A stretch of DNA of 64,000 nucleotides from Aquimarina sp. MAR_2010_214 (GCF_002846555.1 NZ_PJMS01000001.1:4572501-4636500), one strand, 5' to 3'; shown: positions 1 to 10,968, counted from the first letter of the stretch. A program made the numbers and translations. The notes: generated by a model from the letters alone, not told the origin.

Positions 1-88
1 CTTTTACATCTGTATTTTGTGCATTGCCCTGCTGTATACCTCCTATACAACATAATAAAATGGCTATATACTTATATATATTTTTCAT
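1..88 (-). CDS. Start of a further secreted protein (5' end only)
   Basis: A reading frame opens with ATG at 88-86 and stays open for 29 codons to the window edge. Its start overlaps the stop codon of the giant LRR gene by one base (TAATG), the usual sign of translational coupling in one operon. The peptide begins MKNIYKYIAILLCC and reaches a likely signal-peptidase site at GNAQ, followed by NTDVK, so it is an exported protein. The rest lies outside the window. In Flavobacteriia the gene after such Rhs-associated proteins is often a large Rhs/YD-repeat protein; that identity is an inference, since only the signal peptide is visible here. Confidence 0.72.
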   Translation of the reverse strand, partial: MKNIYKYIAILLCCIGGIQQGNAQNTDVK

Positions 89-3000
89 TATTTCTGCCCA
101 TTAAGTTTAGAATTTCCAGAACGTGTTTCCTGAATAGTAAAGACTCCTTTTTCTGTTTCTTTTTTGACGCGTATCAAACCACCTTCCTGATCATATTCAT
201 AAAAGGTTGCGTAATTATTTTCGTCTAATTCTGATTTCAACCTTTGTGTAATAGGATCGTATACAAAAGTTTTCATATTACCTTTAAAAGGATGCATCCT
301 GATATCATCAAAATATATGTTCAACTGCTCTAACCCGTCTCCTTGTATATTACTTTCTAAACGAATTTGCATATTAGTTGCTTCTAACGGGATTGTAAAA
401 TCAGCAGAAACCCTTTGCCATCCATCCACTATTGCTCCTTTTGGTTTAAATTCGATATCTGTTCTATTTTGAGGGTTAATATCAATCCCTTCTTTATTTC
501 TATATCGTAATCGCAATAATGAATTTACATACTCCATTGCCTGATAATCTGGATCTATAGTGTAGGTATATTTAGTAATTTTAGAAAACATCCCTGATGT
601 TCTATAACTAGTATTTACAATATTATTTCTGTTATAGGACAATGATCCTCCATCGATTTTAAAAGAGGAAGTCATACAAAACTTAGTACCACATATAGAA
701 GTTCCTGTAAAATTTAAAGCAAGAGTAGGATTATTCAGAAGTGGATAAGAGTAACTATGCCCTTTCACATATGGTGTTGTATATCTAAATTGAGGTGCCT
801 GTTTTTTACCCGGAACCAATGAAAACTCAAACCCTACCGTTCTTTCAGGACCAACCCCATCTTGTCTTTCTTTGACATATTTAAAATCATATATGGTTAA
901 ATTTTTATCTACAGCATTTTTAAGAAATGGAATTAACACATCAAATTCTCGACTATCGGGTTTTGGAACATAAATCTCTGGGATATGTCTATTTCCAACT
1001 ACTGAAGCTAAAATTTTGTCTTTCACAATATGATTTAATAAATCTACAAATACATTGCTCACTTCACTGAAATTTCTGATTATCGGATTAGTTGCTTGCA
1101 ATCCATCTTCTCGTACCCAAGCACTTATTACATAATGTTCTCCTGGTTGTGGGCGAAATCTTTCGCATCCTATCAATGAAGGAGGTAGTTCTTCTTTTAT
1201 TGTTACTGTCACTTCCTCTCTAAATGTGCTTGTACAACAACCAATATCACCTGGTGTACAGTTTATATCAGTTTGGGCTGCATAATAAGTTCTTCCATCA
1301 ACAAGTTTTTCTGTAGGACTGTATGCTGTTCCTCCGAAAGCTGCATCATACCATAGGATATTATTTCCTGTAGCTACCAAATCTGAAACATGTACTGGAT
1401 CATTTGTATAAAAAATCTGATTTTTATTGGTAACTATTGGTGAAGGAACATCAAAAATAGAAACGGTGATTCGCTTTCTGGTACTTTCATTATTTAATGG
1501 GTCCCGTTGAACTGCATAATATACTCCTTTATCAACTAAACCTTCTGCAGATGTATATGTCTCTGTTCCGGTAGCTGTTTTGTACCAAATCAATGTATGA
1601 CCACTTAAAATTGTATATCTAGTTCCTAGATTAGCTATGGTAGTCCCTTCTGATTTACAGAAATACTGCCATCCATCTCCTTCTGGCTCAAATACTTTTA
1701 CGGCAACAACAACTTCAAATCTACAGCTGGCGGTACCTTGCTGCGCAAAATATGATTTTTTATCCTCTAATACAGTATTAATATCGAGAGGCATTCCTCC
1801 TGTAGCTGCACTATACCAACTAATATTTGTTCCTGTGATTTTAAGGTCTTTAATTTTTGAATTTGATAGTATCGAAAATGCCTGATAATCTTCTTCTCCA
1901 ATTCCCGGAGCATCTTCATCCAAATTCACTTTTACTCCTACTCTTGGATTACTTGTATTTCCTTCTGCCCAATATACTATAGGGTCCAATTCTGTAGTCC
2001 CAATTAACTCTGTTCCTCCTGTTTGAGTTTCATACCACTTAACTGTTGGAGTATTAGAAATCGGAGATACTAAATCACTTACTGTTGGTATTTTCTCTGA
2101 GCTACAAAAAGATTGAGTCGAATCCCAATTAGGTACAAGTACAGAAAGAGTGATAGAGTTACGTACCAAAGTTAATCCTGTAACCACACTATTTGTAGCT
2201 GTAAAATAATACACTCCAGCATCTACTGTAGTTGCATTGGTAATGATAAAATCTTTACTGGTTGCTCCTGATATTGCTACGCCATTTTTATACCATTGAT
2301 AACTATTATTACTACTCGTAAGTGCATTACTGGTAAAAGTTATAGATTTGCCCGTGTAAATAGTATGATTTTCTACGTTATCCACTTTTGCCTGAGGAGC
2401 ATATAAAAAGCTCGTGAGATTTGTCTTGTACGTATTAAATTCTGGTTCAACATTCCAAAATACAAATCTATTCGAATCAATCATCATATGTTTCAGACTA
2501 GACAACTGGCTTAATACTTTAGGTATTCTTCCTGAAAGTTGATTTTCACTAAGATACAGTTGCTCTAAATTTGTCAATTGCCCAAATTGAACCGGGATTG
2601 GTCCCGACAACTGATTTCTTGCTAGTTCTATATACTTAAGGCTTAATACATTTCCTAAAGTAGCAGGTATTCTTCCTGAAAGCTGATTATCATTTGCTTT
2701 GAAATCTTGTAGTTTTCTCAGATTCCCTAATTCAACAGGAATATTATTGGTCAATTCATTAGTACTCAACCATAAAAACTGGAGGTTGCTTAGAGCTCCA
2801 AATTCTACCGGTATGCTTCCTGAAAGTTGATTATGATTTAAATAAAGGTGTTTTAAACTACTTAACTGTCCTAATTGAACTGGAATACTTTCTGAAAGTT
2901 GATTTCTAAATAAACTAAGTTCTTCTAATTTAGTAAGATTACCTAACAACGCAGGAATGCTTCCTGACAACTGATTATCACTTAAACTAAGATACTTTAA

Positions 3001-6000
3001 ATTCAACAAGTTACTTAACTCAACAGGGATTGTTCCTGTTAATAGGTTACGATACAAACTAAATCTTTCCAGACTCGTGAGATTACCCAATTCTACAGGT
3101 ATATTTCCTGTGAGTTGATTACCCATCGCTTCCAGAGTTCTCAATCCTTTTAATTTTCCTAAATCTGATGGAATTTCTCCTGTTAAATGATTCCAGGATA
3201 AATATAGGTGTTGTAAGCTCGATAATTTTCCTAGAGTAGACGGTATTCTACCAGATAACCTATTGTCATTCAATCGTAATGTAGTAAGGTTAACTAATTG
3301 AGAAATCGAAGTATGAATTTCTCCTGATACATTATTTTTTGGTAACGACAGGGCCGTTACTTTCCCATCCACAACAGTAACTCCATACCAATCACAAACT
3401 GGGACAGTATTAGATAACCAATTCGTATTGTTGGTCCATGTTGGTCCATTTGTGGTATTGTAAAAATCTATAAGCCCTTGCTTTTCTGATGCCGACACAC
3501 CACAAGAATCTGCTGGAGCTATAGATATTGTTATCGAATTACGTTCTATTGTTAATCCTGTTACGATACTATTAGTTGCTGCAAAATGATATACTCCTGC
3601 ATCGCTTTCATTAATAGTATTAAATACTAATTCTTTATTGGTAGCTCCTGGGATGGCTACACCATCCTTATACCACTGGTAACCATTATTGGTACTGGTA
3701 AGTATATTAGATGTTAAGGTTTCTTTTAAACCAGCTACAATGGTTCTAGACTCAGTCTCATCAACTTTGGCCTGTGGGTCGTAAATAAATCCAGTTCCTA
3801 ACTTAGTTTTAAGTACACCAAACGTAGGTTCTATTCCTGAAAACACAAATTGATTACCAAAAATGGAGAAGTTTCTAAATCCAGCAAACTGATCAAATCC
3901 AGCAGGAATGTTACCTGATAATTGGTTATTATCTATCTTAAACACCTCTAAATTAGTTAATTGAGTAAATGTAGCAGGAATTTCTCCCGATAATTGATTA
4001 TTAGATATTGTTATTGATCTTAAATTACTAAGTCCTCCTAACTCTTCCGGAATACTACCTGTAAGTTGGTTTGAGTTTAACTGAAGATCTACTAGTTTTG
4101 TTATCTGCCCTAATGATTTTGGTATACCACCAATAAGAGTATTGTTAGATAACAGTAAGTGTTCTAAATTTGATAATTGACCAATATTTTCGGGAATTAC
4201 TCCTTCTAACTTATTATTACTTATATGCAATGTTTGTAACTTGGTTAATGATAACAACTCTACTGGAAGTACTCCCGTAAGCTGGTTATCTGAAAGTTGA
4301 ACATCTTTCAAACCAACCAATTGAAACAAAGAAGAAGGAATATTACCTGTCAACGTATTTTTTATTAACCTTAATGAGGTTACTTTTCCATTAGCCACAC
4401 TTACTCCATACCAATCACATACTTTAGAATTAGGATCATTGATTAACCAAGGTTTATTATTTGACAATGTATTAGCCCAATTAGCACCATTAGTAGTGTT
4501 ATAAATATCAATCAGAGCCTGACGTTCTGTTGCTGATATTTCACAGGAAGTGGTGCCTACTTCTAATTTTATTTGATGGCGTGTTAATGTCAATCCTACA
4601 ACCACACTATTTGTTGATGTAAAATGATAAACCCCAGCATCTGTAGCACTAGCAGAAGCTATTACAAAATCTTTATTTGTTGCTCCAGTAATTGCCACAT
4701 TGTCCTTATACCATTGATAGCTATTCTTAGTACTGGTCAAAGCAATGCTGGTTAAGGTAATGGGCTCTCCTACTACTGCAGGTATTATTTCTTCCTGATC
4801 TACTTTAGCTTGTGGGCTATAGCTAAAACCAGCTCCCAATTTTGTTTGTAAAGCTACAAATGTGGGTTCTACTTCTGAAAATATAAATTGATTACCGAAA
4901 AGGTCGAAGTTTTTAAATCCAACAAGTTGAGCTAACCCTGTAGGAATACTACCTGACAATTTGTTATCATTTATTTTTAACCCTTCTAAATTAGTTAATT
5001 GAGCAAACTCAACTGGAACATTTCCTGAAAATTGATTATTACTTAATTCTAGCTGTTTTAATTGTGTCAGCTGCCCTAATTCTTTCGGTAGGTTTCCTAT
5101 AAAATTATTATTAGACAATATGATTTGCTCTAAGTTTGTTAGCTGTATAATTTCAATAGGAATCTCTCCTTCTAATTGATTACCTGACAAATCAAGTTGT
5201 TTTAAATTAGTCAATGCAACTACAGAAGTTGATAAACTTCCTGTCAAATTGTTATTGCCTAATTTTATTTCTGTAACCTTTCCTTTTACTACGGTTACTC
5301 CATACCAATTACATACTGGAGTATCTGTTAACCAATTCGTTTTTGTAGTCCAACTTGTTCCCCCTGTTTGTGTGTAGAAGTCTACAAGTGCTTGCTTTTC
5401 TCGAGCAGATACTGAACACACATCAGATGTAATCTTCAATGTAATAGGGTGACGTTCTAAAGTCAAGTCGTGTACAATAGAGTTGGTCGCTTCAAAATGA
5501 TATATTCCAGCGTCACTTTGTTTTGCTGCTGTTATTTTAAATGTACTATTTATAGCTCCAGATATTGCTACACCATTCTTAAACCATTGATAGCTATTAT
5601 TACTACTGGTAAGTGCCTTTGTTCCTAATATAATTTCTTCACCTAGTACAACTGGTTGTTCCTCTTCCAAATCGACTTTGCCCTGAGGGAAATATTTGAA
5701 CCCTGATCCTAATCTTAAATTATATGCATTGAAATCAGATTCAAGATCAGAAAACACAAACTGATTATCGTTAAGATACAATAGTTGCAGTTTAGGTAAT
5801 GTAACTAAGGTGGAAGGTATTTTTCCTGAAAGTTGATTATCCTGTACCCATAAAGACTCTAAATTTGACAATTTACTTATTGCCTCCGGGAGTTCTCCTG
5901 TAAGTTCATTATTGTGAGCATCTAATGCTTTTAGATTTGATAACTGACCGAATGTAATCGGAATAGTTCCTGAAAGTTGATTATTATAAATATATAAAGA

Positions 6001-9000
6001 TTGTAATTTTGATAAGTTCCCTAGTTCTACAGGAATATCCCCTGAAAGATTATTGTTATATAAGTTTAAATCTACCAAATTAAGTAATTCTCCAAAAGTC
6101 ACCGGAATACTTCCGGAAAGTTGGTTATTATCTAAATGCAGTGATTTTAAGTTTAACAATTGTCCTAATTCTACTGGAATATTTCCTGTAAGAGCATTGC
6201 TATAAAGGTTTAAATCGGTAAGGTTAGATAAAATTCCTAATGCTACAGGAATCTCTCCAGATAGTTTATTTCCCTGGAGGTGTAAATATCTAAGATTACT
6301 AAGTTTCGATAAAGAAACAGGGATCGTTCCTGTTAATTTATTGTGCCCTAAATACAGAGACCTTAACTTGCTTAATAATTCTAATTCTGTAGGAATCTCT
6401 TTATACAAATCATTTTGATTTAGAGATAAAAACTCCAGGTTTGATAATTGTGCTATCTCTACCGGGATTGTTCCTGTAAGCTGGTTTGTTTCGAGATTTA
6501 GTTTTACCAGGTTTGTTAATCCTTTTATTCCTAATGGGATATCACCAACCAAATTATTACTCACTAACTCTACCGCAGTAACTTTACTACCTACTACAGT
6601 AACACCATACCAATCACAAACCGGAACTGTAGCAGATAACCAATTTGTATTATTAGTCCAATTCGCTCCATTTGTGCTATTGTATAAATCAATTAATGCC
6701 TGTTTTTCTGCTGCAGAAACTCCACAACCATCTGCTGGGCTTATTGACAAGGTTATTGGATTACGAGTTAATGTTAAGTCTGTAATTATGCTATTAGTAG
6801 CAGTGAAATGGTATACTCCGGCATCTGTATCTTTAGCATTAGAAATAACCAAATCTTTATTGGTTGCTCCTGTAATTGCCACATTATCCTTATACCATTG
6901 ATAACTGTTTTTTGTACTGGTTAATGCTGTACTAGTTAAGGTGATATTGCCATTTTTAATAACCGATAAAGTTTTGGTTTGATCTACTTTTGCTTGAGGT
7001 ATATACTTAAAATTTGCCTTTAACTTTGTTTTAAATGTTGTAAAATCTGATTCGAAATTAGAGAATATAAAATTGTTATTGGCAAATTCTAAAACGGTAA
7101 GATTTGGTAATTCTGAAATAGGAGAAGGTATTTGCCCTGAAAACTCGTTACTACCAATACGTAAAGCAGCTAATTGAGAAAGGTTTCCAATAGAACCTGG
7201 AATCTGACCTATCAATTTATTAGAACTTAAATTAATATTTTCAACATTTGTTAACCCTCCTAATTCTAAAGGTATTGGACCTGATATTTGGTTAGAATGA
7301 AGAAACAAAAATCTTAATTTCAATAAATTACCTAATTCTTTAGGAATCATACCTCCTAATTGATTTTTGTATAGTGCTAATCCATCCAAATTAGATAAAT
7401 TTCCAATTGAAGAAGGTATATTCCCTGTAAATTGATTATTATCTAAACTTAAAGTTTGTAACTCTATTAAATCACCAATTGAAGAAGGTATATTTCCTAT
7501 AAGCTGGTTTGAATATAAATATAGTTGTTTTAAATAAACCAAGCCATTTATTGAATTAGGAAGTGTTCCCTTTAAATTATTATTGGAAATATTTATAGAT
7601 ATTAGCTTTCCATTCTCAACAGTAACACCTGCCCAATCACATACTTTAGAAGTAGGATCATTGATTAACCAAGGTTTATTATTTGCTGTTGTATTAGTCC
7701 AATTTGCTCCATTTGTACTATTGTATAAATCAATCAATGCCTGGCGTTCTGCTGCAGAAACTCCACATACATCTGCAGGGCCAATAGTTAAAGTTATTGG
7801 ATTACGAGTTAGTGTTAAGTCTGTAATTATACTATTGGTAGCAGTGAAATAATATACTCCGGCATCTGTATCTTTAGCATTAGAGATAACCAAATCTTTA
7901 TTGGTTGCTCCTGTAATTGCAACTCCATCTTTATACCATTGATAACTGTTTTTTGTACTGGTTAATGCTGTACTTGTTAAGGTGATATTACCATTTGTAG
8001 CTACGGATAGCGTTTGTGTTTGATCTACTTTGGCTTGAGGAGCATATTTATAATTAACATCCAATTTTGCGACATAATCATTATAGAAAGACTCTAAACT
8101 AAAAAACTTAAATTCATTTTCTTCTAAAGACAAGGAAGTTAGATTTGTAAAATCATTTGGGTTTACTAAAAATAGTGTATCGAATTTATTATTGCTTAAA
8201 TCCAATTTTGATAATTTGGTAGCCCCTACAAAATTTGACATATCTACTCTTCCGGTAAGATTATTATTCGATATATCAAAGGTTTCTATATTTGATAATA
8301 AAGAAAACTCTTCTGGTAATAGTCCGGTAAGCTGATTAGATGATATATTTAGATATTGTAAGGATGCAAAATTATCTCCAGAAAAATATTCTAATAGTAC
8401 CTCTCCAGAAAAATTATTCTCACTTGCATCCAAATAGCTAAGTGATATAACTTGTTTTCCAATATCTAAACTGCCAGAAAAATTATTTTTACTAATATCT
8501 AAAACTTTTAGTTTTCTTATATGTAAATTATTTAAAGGTCCTGATAAATTATTCTCCTTTAAGTTAAGAGTTCCTAAGTTAGTAAGGAACTCAAATAATA
8601 CACTAGATACATCACCTGTCAAATTATTATTTGGTAATTCTATAGAGACAATTGCATTATTCACTACTGTTACCCCATACCAATCACATAAAGGAGCATC
8701 TGTTAGCCAATTAGTATTGTTAGTCCAATTCGCTCCATTTGTAGCTGTATACAACTGGTTAAGAGTCTGTTTTTCATCGTCAGTGGGAACTCCACATACC
8801 TCTGCAGGGCCAATAGTTAAAGTTATTGGATTACGAGTTAGTGTTAAGTCTGTAATTATGCTATTGGTAGCAGTGAAATGGTATACTCCGGCATCTGTAT
8901 CTTTAGCATTAGAAATAACCAAATCTTTGTTGGTTGCTCCTGGAATAGCTACATCATTTTTATACCATTGATAGCTGTTGTTTGTACTTGTTAATGCTTT

Positions 9001-10968
9001 ACTGGTTAAGGTGATACCACCATTAGCAGCTACAGATAACGCTTCTGTCTGATCTACTTTATCCTGAGGAGAGAATACATAATTTACAATTTTTGATTTA
9101 TAGGTAGAATGTTCTGTTTCAAAATTTTTAAACACAAAACCATTGCCTCTAAATCTAAAATTAACAAGGCTTGCTAAATTAGATATTTGACTCGGAATAA
9201 CCCCATTTAGATTATTATCAGAAATTGATAAAGTTTGTAAATTTGTAAGATTCCCTAATTCTATTGGGATTTTTCCTTCTAGTTTATTGCCTGTTAAATA
9301 TAAAAAAGTAAGTTTAGACAAGTTCCCTAAGTTAACTGGAATTGAACCTTCAAATTGATTATGTCCTATGTGAATAACTTTTAAATTTAGCAAACTACCT
9401 AATTCTGAAGGAATAGGGCCACTTAATTTATTTATAAGTAAAGATAAATCTGTTAGGTTTGACAAACCAGAAATAGATATTGGAATTGATCCTGTCAATT
9501 TGTTACGCCCTAGAGATAAGACTTTTAAGTTAACGAGATTGCCTATAGTAGTGGGAATATTCCCTGAAAGGGTGTTTCCAACCAAGGATAATGATTCTAA
9601 TACTAATAAATCAGAAATAGAATTAGGAATTGTACCTACCAAATTATTACTATCTAGTTTTAGACCTGTCACTTTATCTCCTACCAGAGTCACTCCATAC
9701 CAATCAACCACTGAAGAGTTTGGGTCATTAATAAGCCATGGTTTATTGTTGGCTGTTGTATTAGTCCAATTTGCTCCATTTGTACTTGTGTATAAATCTA
9801 TCAAGGCTTGACGTTCTGATGCAGGTACTTTTACAACTTCGGTAGAGGAAATTGATACTGTAATTGAGTTTCGGGTTAATGTTAATCCAGTAACTATACT
9901 ATTTGTTACTGAACAATGGTATACTCCAGCATCTGTACCCATAGCATTAGTAATCACTAAATCTTTACTCGTTGCTCCAGTAATAGCAACATCATCTTTA
10001 TACCATTGATAACTATTATTGGCACTTGTTAATGCTGCACTTGTTAATGTAATTGACTGCCCTTTAGGTATTGATCTGGTTTCAGTTTGATCTATTTCCG
10101 CTTGAGGTGTATATAAATATCTGGTTAGATTCGTTTGGTAATTTGCATGTTCCGTTTCAAAATCACTATATACAAAATTATTTCCTCCAAATTCTAAAGT
10201 ATTCAAAATATCAGATGACGCTATTGCCGATAATCCCGATGGTATTTTACCCGAAAAACTATTGTTTGCAATCGCTAACGTACCTAGCTTAGTTAAATTA
10301 CCAAGCGAGCTTGGTAACAGGCCTTCTAGTTTATTCCCTGATAGGTATAAAAAAGTTAAATTAGACATATTTCCAATGCTAACCGGAATAGTCCCTTCTA
10401 ATTTATTAAAAGCTATATGAATAACTTTTAAGTTTGAAAGATTCCAAAATCCTGATGGAATAACCCCACTTAATTTATTTAAATACAGGGAAACACTAGT
10501 CAGATTTGACAAATTTGATATTGATGCAGGTATTGTTCCTGTTAATTTATTACGAGCTAGTGATAAACTTTTTAAATTAATCAGGTCACCAATCGTATTA
10601 GGAATACCCCCAGAAAGTGTGTTCTTGTTTAATGATAATGATTCTAATCCTAATATATTGGATATAGCACCAGGAATTGTACCGACTAAATTATTATCAT
10701 CTAGTTTTAAAACAGTTACCTTATTGGCTACTACAGTTACTCCATACCAATCATTCACCGAAGAATTTGGATCATTAATTAACCATGGTTGATTATTTGC
10801 CTGTGTATTAGTCCAGTTTGCTCCATTTGTACTAGTATAGAAATCTACTAAAGCCTGACGTTCCTGAGAAGAAACCTGTGCTTTTGCAGACAAGCTATTA
10901 AAAACAACTACCAGTACCAGTAAAGAATACTTCGTGAGCTTTGATTGTATATAAGTTAGATTTTTCAT
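88..10968 (-). CDS. Giant secreted LRR-Ig modular protein with Rhs-like C-terminal tail
   Basis: Predicted 3626-residue exported protein. The frame stays open to a TTG at 11010, but the ATG at 10968 gives a clean signal peptide ending in SLSAKAQ and is preferred. Residues about 30-2947 form eight modules. Each has a cap with a WLxxxxxxCDWYGV-like motif, a run of plant-type 24-residue LRRs (NxLxGxIPxxLGxLxNL), and an Ig-like domain with SYQWYKDxVAI and DAGVYHF motifs. By eye the LRR counts are 8, 8, 8, 8, 12, 6, 8 and 13. Residues about 2950-3260 hold further Ig-like WYxxxxGG repeats, followed by a probable ligand-binding beta-domain. The last 65 or so residues (FVYDPITQRLKSELDENNYA and on) are an Rhs/YD-like signature. 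No T9SS sorting domain is visible. The gene lies 72 bases after the 2074-residue gene in the same operon. LRR and Ig domains usually bind proteins or glycans; the true ligand is unknown. Confidence 0.9.
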   Translation of the reverse strand: MKNLTYIQSKLTKYSLLVLVVVFNSLSAKAQVSSQERQALVDFYTSTNGANWTNTQANNQPWLINDPNSSVNDWYGVTVVANKVTVLKLDDNNLVGTIPGAISNILGLESLSLNKNTLSGGIPNTIGDLINLKSLSLARNKLTGTIPASISNLSNLTSVSLYLNKLSGVIPSGFWNLSNLKVIHIAFNKLEGTIPVSIGNMSNLTFLYLSGNKLEGLLPSSLGNLTKLGTLAIANNSFSGKIPSGLSAIASSDILNTLEFGGNNFVYSDFETEHANYQTNLTRYLYTPQAEIDQTETRSIPKGQSITLTSAALTSANNSYQWYKDDVAITGATSKDLVITNAMGTDAGVYHCSVTNSIVTGLTLTRNSITVSISSTEVVKVPASERQALIDLYTSTNGANWTNTTANNKPWLINDPNSSVVDWYGVTLVGDKVTGLKLDSNNLVGTIPNSISDLLVLESLSLVGNTLSGNIPTTIGNLVNLKVLSLGRNKLTGSIPISISGLSNLTDLSLLINKLSGPIPSELGSLLNLKVIHIGHNQFEGSIPVNLGNLSKLTFLYLTGNKLEGKIPIELGNLTNLQTLSISDNNLNGVIPSQISNLASLVNFRFRGNGFVFKNFETEHSTYKSKIVNYVFSPQDKVDQTEALSVAANGGITLTSKALTSTNNSYQWYKNDVAIPGATNKDLVISNAKDTDAGVYHFTATNSIITDLTLTRNPITLTIGPAEVCGVPTDDEKQTLNQLYTATNGANWTNNTNWLTDAPLCDWYGVTVVNNAIVSIELPNNNLTGDVSSVLFEFLTNLGTLNLKENNLSGPLNNLHIRKLKVLDISKNNFSGSLDIGKQVISLSYLDASENNFSGEVLLEYFSGDNFASLQYLNISSNQLTGLLPEEFSLLSNIETFDISNNNLTGRVDMSNFVGATKLSKLDLSNNKFDTLFLVNPNDFTNLTSLSLEENEFKFFSLESFYNDYVAKLDVNYKYAPQAKVDQTQTLSVATNGNITLTSTALTSTKNSYQWYKDGVAITGATNKDLVISNAKDTDAGVYYFTATNSIITDLTLTRNPITLTIGPADVCGVSAAERQALIDLYNSTNGANWTNTTANNKPWLINDPTSKVCDWAGVTVENGKLISINISNNNLKGTLPNSINGLVYLKQLYLYSNQLIGNIPSSIGDLIELQTLSLDNNQFTGNIPSSIGNLSNLDGLALYKNQLGGMIPKELGNLLKLRFLFLHSNQISGPIPLELGGLTNVENINLSSNKLIGQIPGSIGNLSQLAALRIGSNEFSGQIPSPISELPNLTVLEFANNNFIFSNFESDFTTFKTKLKANFKYIPQAKVDQTKTLSVIKNGNITLTSTALTSTKNSYQWYKDNVAITGATNKDLVISNAKDTDAGVYHFTATNSIITDLTLTRNPITLSISPADGCGVSAAEKQALIDLYNSTNGANWTNNTNWLSATVPVCDWYGVTVVGSKVTAVELVSNNLVGDIPLGIKGLTNLVKLNLETNQLTGTIPVEIAQLSNLEFLSLNQNDLYKEIPTELELLSKLRSLYLGHNKLTGTIPVSLSKLSNLRYLHLQGNKLSGEIPVALGILSNLTDLNLYSNALTGNIPVELGQLLNLKSLHLDNNQLSGSIPVTFGELLNLVDLNLYNNNLSGDIPVELGNLSKLQSLYIYNNQLSGTIPITFGQLSNLKALDAHNNELTGELPEAISKLSNLESLWVQDNQLSGKIPSTLVTLPKLQLLYLNDNQFVFSDLESDFNAYNLRLGSGFKYFPQGKVDLEEEQPVVLGEEIILGTKALTSSNNSYQWFKNGVAISGAINSTFKITAAKQSDAGIYHFEATNSIVHDLTLERHPITLKITSDVCSVSAREKQALVDFYTQTGGTSWTTKTNWLTDTPVCNWYGVTVVKGKVTEIKLGNNNLTGSLSTSVVALTNLKQLDLSGNQLEGEIPIEIIQLTNLEQIILSNNNFIGNLPKELGQLTQLKQLELSNNQFSGNVPVEFAQLTNLEGLKINDNKLSGSIPTGLAQLVGFKNFDLFGNQFIFSEVEPTFVALQTKLGAGFSYSPQAKVDQEEIIPAVVGEPITLTSIALTSTKNSYQWYKDNVAITGATNKDFVIASASATDAGVYHFTSTNSVVVGLTLTRHQIKLEVGTTSCEISATERQALIDIYNTTNGANWANTLSNNKPWLINDPNSKVCDWYGVSVANGKVTSLRLIKNTLTGNIPSSLFQLVGLKDVQLSDNQLTGVLPVELLSLTKLQTLHISNNKLEGVIPENIGQLSNLEHLLLSNNTLIGGIPKSLGQITKLVDLQLNSNQLTGSIPEELGGLSNLRSITISNNQLSGEIPATFTQLTNLEVFKIDNNQLSGNIPAGFDQFAGFRNFSIFGNQFVFSGIEPTFGVLKTKLGTGFIYDPQAKVDETESRTIVAGLKETLTSNILTSTNNGYQWYKDGVAIPGATNKELVFNTINESDAGVYHFAATNSIVTGLTIERNSITISIAPADSCGVSASEKQGLIDFYNTTNGPTWTNNTNWLSNTVPVCDWYGVTVVDGKVTALSLPKNNVSGEIHTSISQLVNLTTLRLNDNRLSGRIPSTLGKLSSLQHLYLSWNHLTGEIPSDLGKLKGLRTLEAMGNQLTGNIPVELGNLTSLERFSLYRNLLTGTIPVELSNLLNLKYLSLSDNQLSGSIPALLGNLTKLEELSLFRNQLSESIPVQLGQLSSLKHLYLNHNQLSGSIPVEFGALSNLQFLWLSTNELTNNIPVELGNLRKLQDFKANDNQLSGRIPATLGNVLSLKYIELARNQLSGPIPVQFGQLTNLEQLYLSENQLSGRIPKVLSQLSSLKHMMIDSNRFVFWNVEPEFNTYKTNLTSFLYAPQAKVDNVENHTIYTGKSITFTSNALTSSNNSYQWYKNGVAISGATSKDFIITNATTVDAGVYYFTATNSVVTGLTLVRNSITLSVLVPNWDSTQSFCSSEKIPTVSDLVSPISNTPTVKWYETQTGGTELIGTTELDPIVYWAEGNTSNPRVGVKVNLDEDAPGIGEEDYQAFSILSNSKIKDLKITGTNISWYSAATGGMPLDINTVLEDKKSYFAQQGTASCRFEVVVAVKVFEPEGDGWQYFCKSEGTTIANLGTRYTILSGHTLIWYKTATGTETYTSAEGLVDKGVYYAVQRDPLNNESTRKRITVSIFDVPSPIVTNKNQIFYTNDPVHVSDLVATGNNILWYDAAFGGTAYSPTEKLVDGRTYYAAQTDINCTPGDIGCCTSTFREEVTVTIKEELPPSLIGCERFRPQPGEHYVISAWVREDGLQATNPIIRNFSEVSNVFVDLLNHIVKDKILASVVGNRHIPEIYVPKPDSREFDVLIPFLKNAVDKNLTIYDFKYVKERQDGVGPERTVGFEFSLVPGKKQAPQFRYTTPYVKGHSYSYPLLNNPTLALNFTGTSICGTKFCMTSSFKIDGGSLSYNRNNIVNTSYRTSGMFSKITKYTYTIDPDYQAMEYVNSLLRLRYRNKEGIDINPQNRTDIEFKPKGAIVDGWQRVSADFTIPLEATNMQIRLESNIQGDGLEQLNIYFDDIRMHPFKGNMKTFVYDPITQRLKSELDENNYATFYEYDQEGGLIRVKKETEKGVFTIQETRSGNSKLNGQK
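2130..10880 (-). repeat. Eight tandem LRR-Ig modules (roughly 0.86-1.37 kb each)
   Basis: Approximate module spans, from the N-terminus: 9845-10880, 8800-9835, 7775-8795, 6735-7765, 5425-6725, 4555-5415, 3510-4545 and 2130-3500. Each starts at a conserved ERQALIDLYNSTNGANWTN-like cap and ends with an Ig domain. The Ig-coding DNA of modules 2, 3 and 4 (around 8811-8950, 7781-7920 and 6738-6880) is almost identical over more than 100 bases, while the LRR parts between differ. This points to recent duplication or gene conversion. Differences in length come from gain or loss of whole 72-base LRR units. Confidence 0.88.

Noticed and set aside
88..300. T9SS sorting domain at the end of the giant LRR protein
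   Set aside because: The last residues form an Rhs/YD-like signature and lack the sorting-domain motifs found in the protein at 47812.
2130..10880. Repeats as CRISPR or satellite DNA
   Set aside because: All copies lie in one open frame and encode LRR and Ig domains; there are no spacers.
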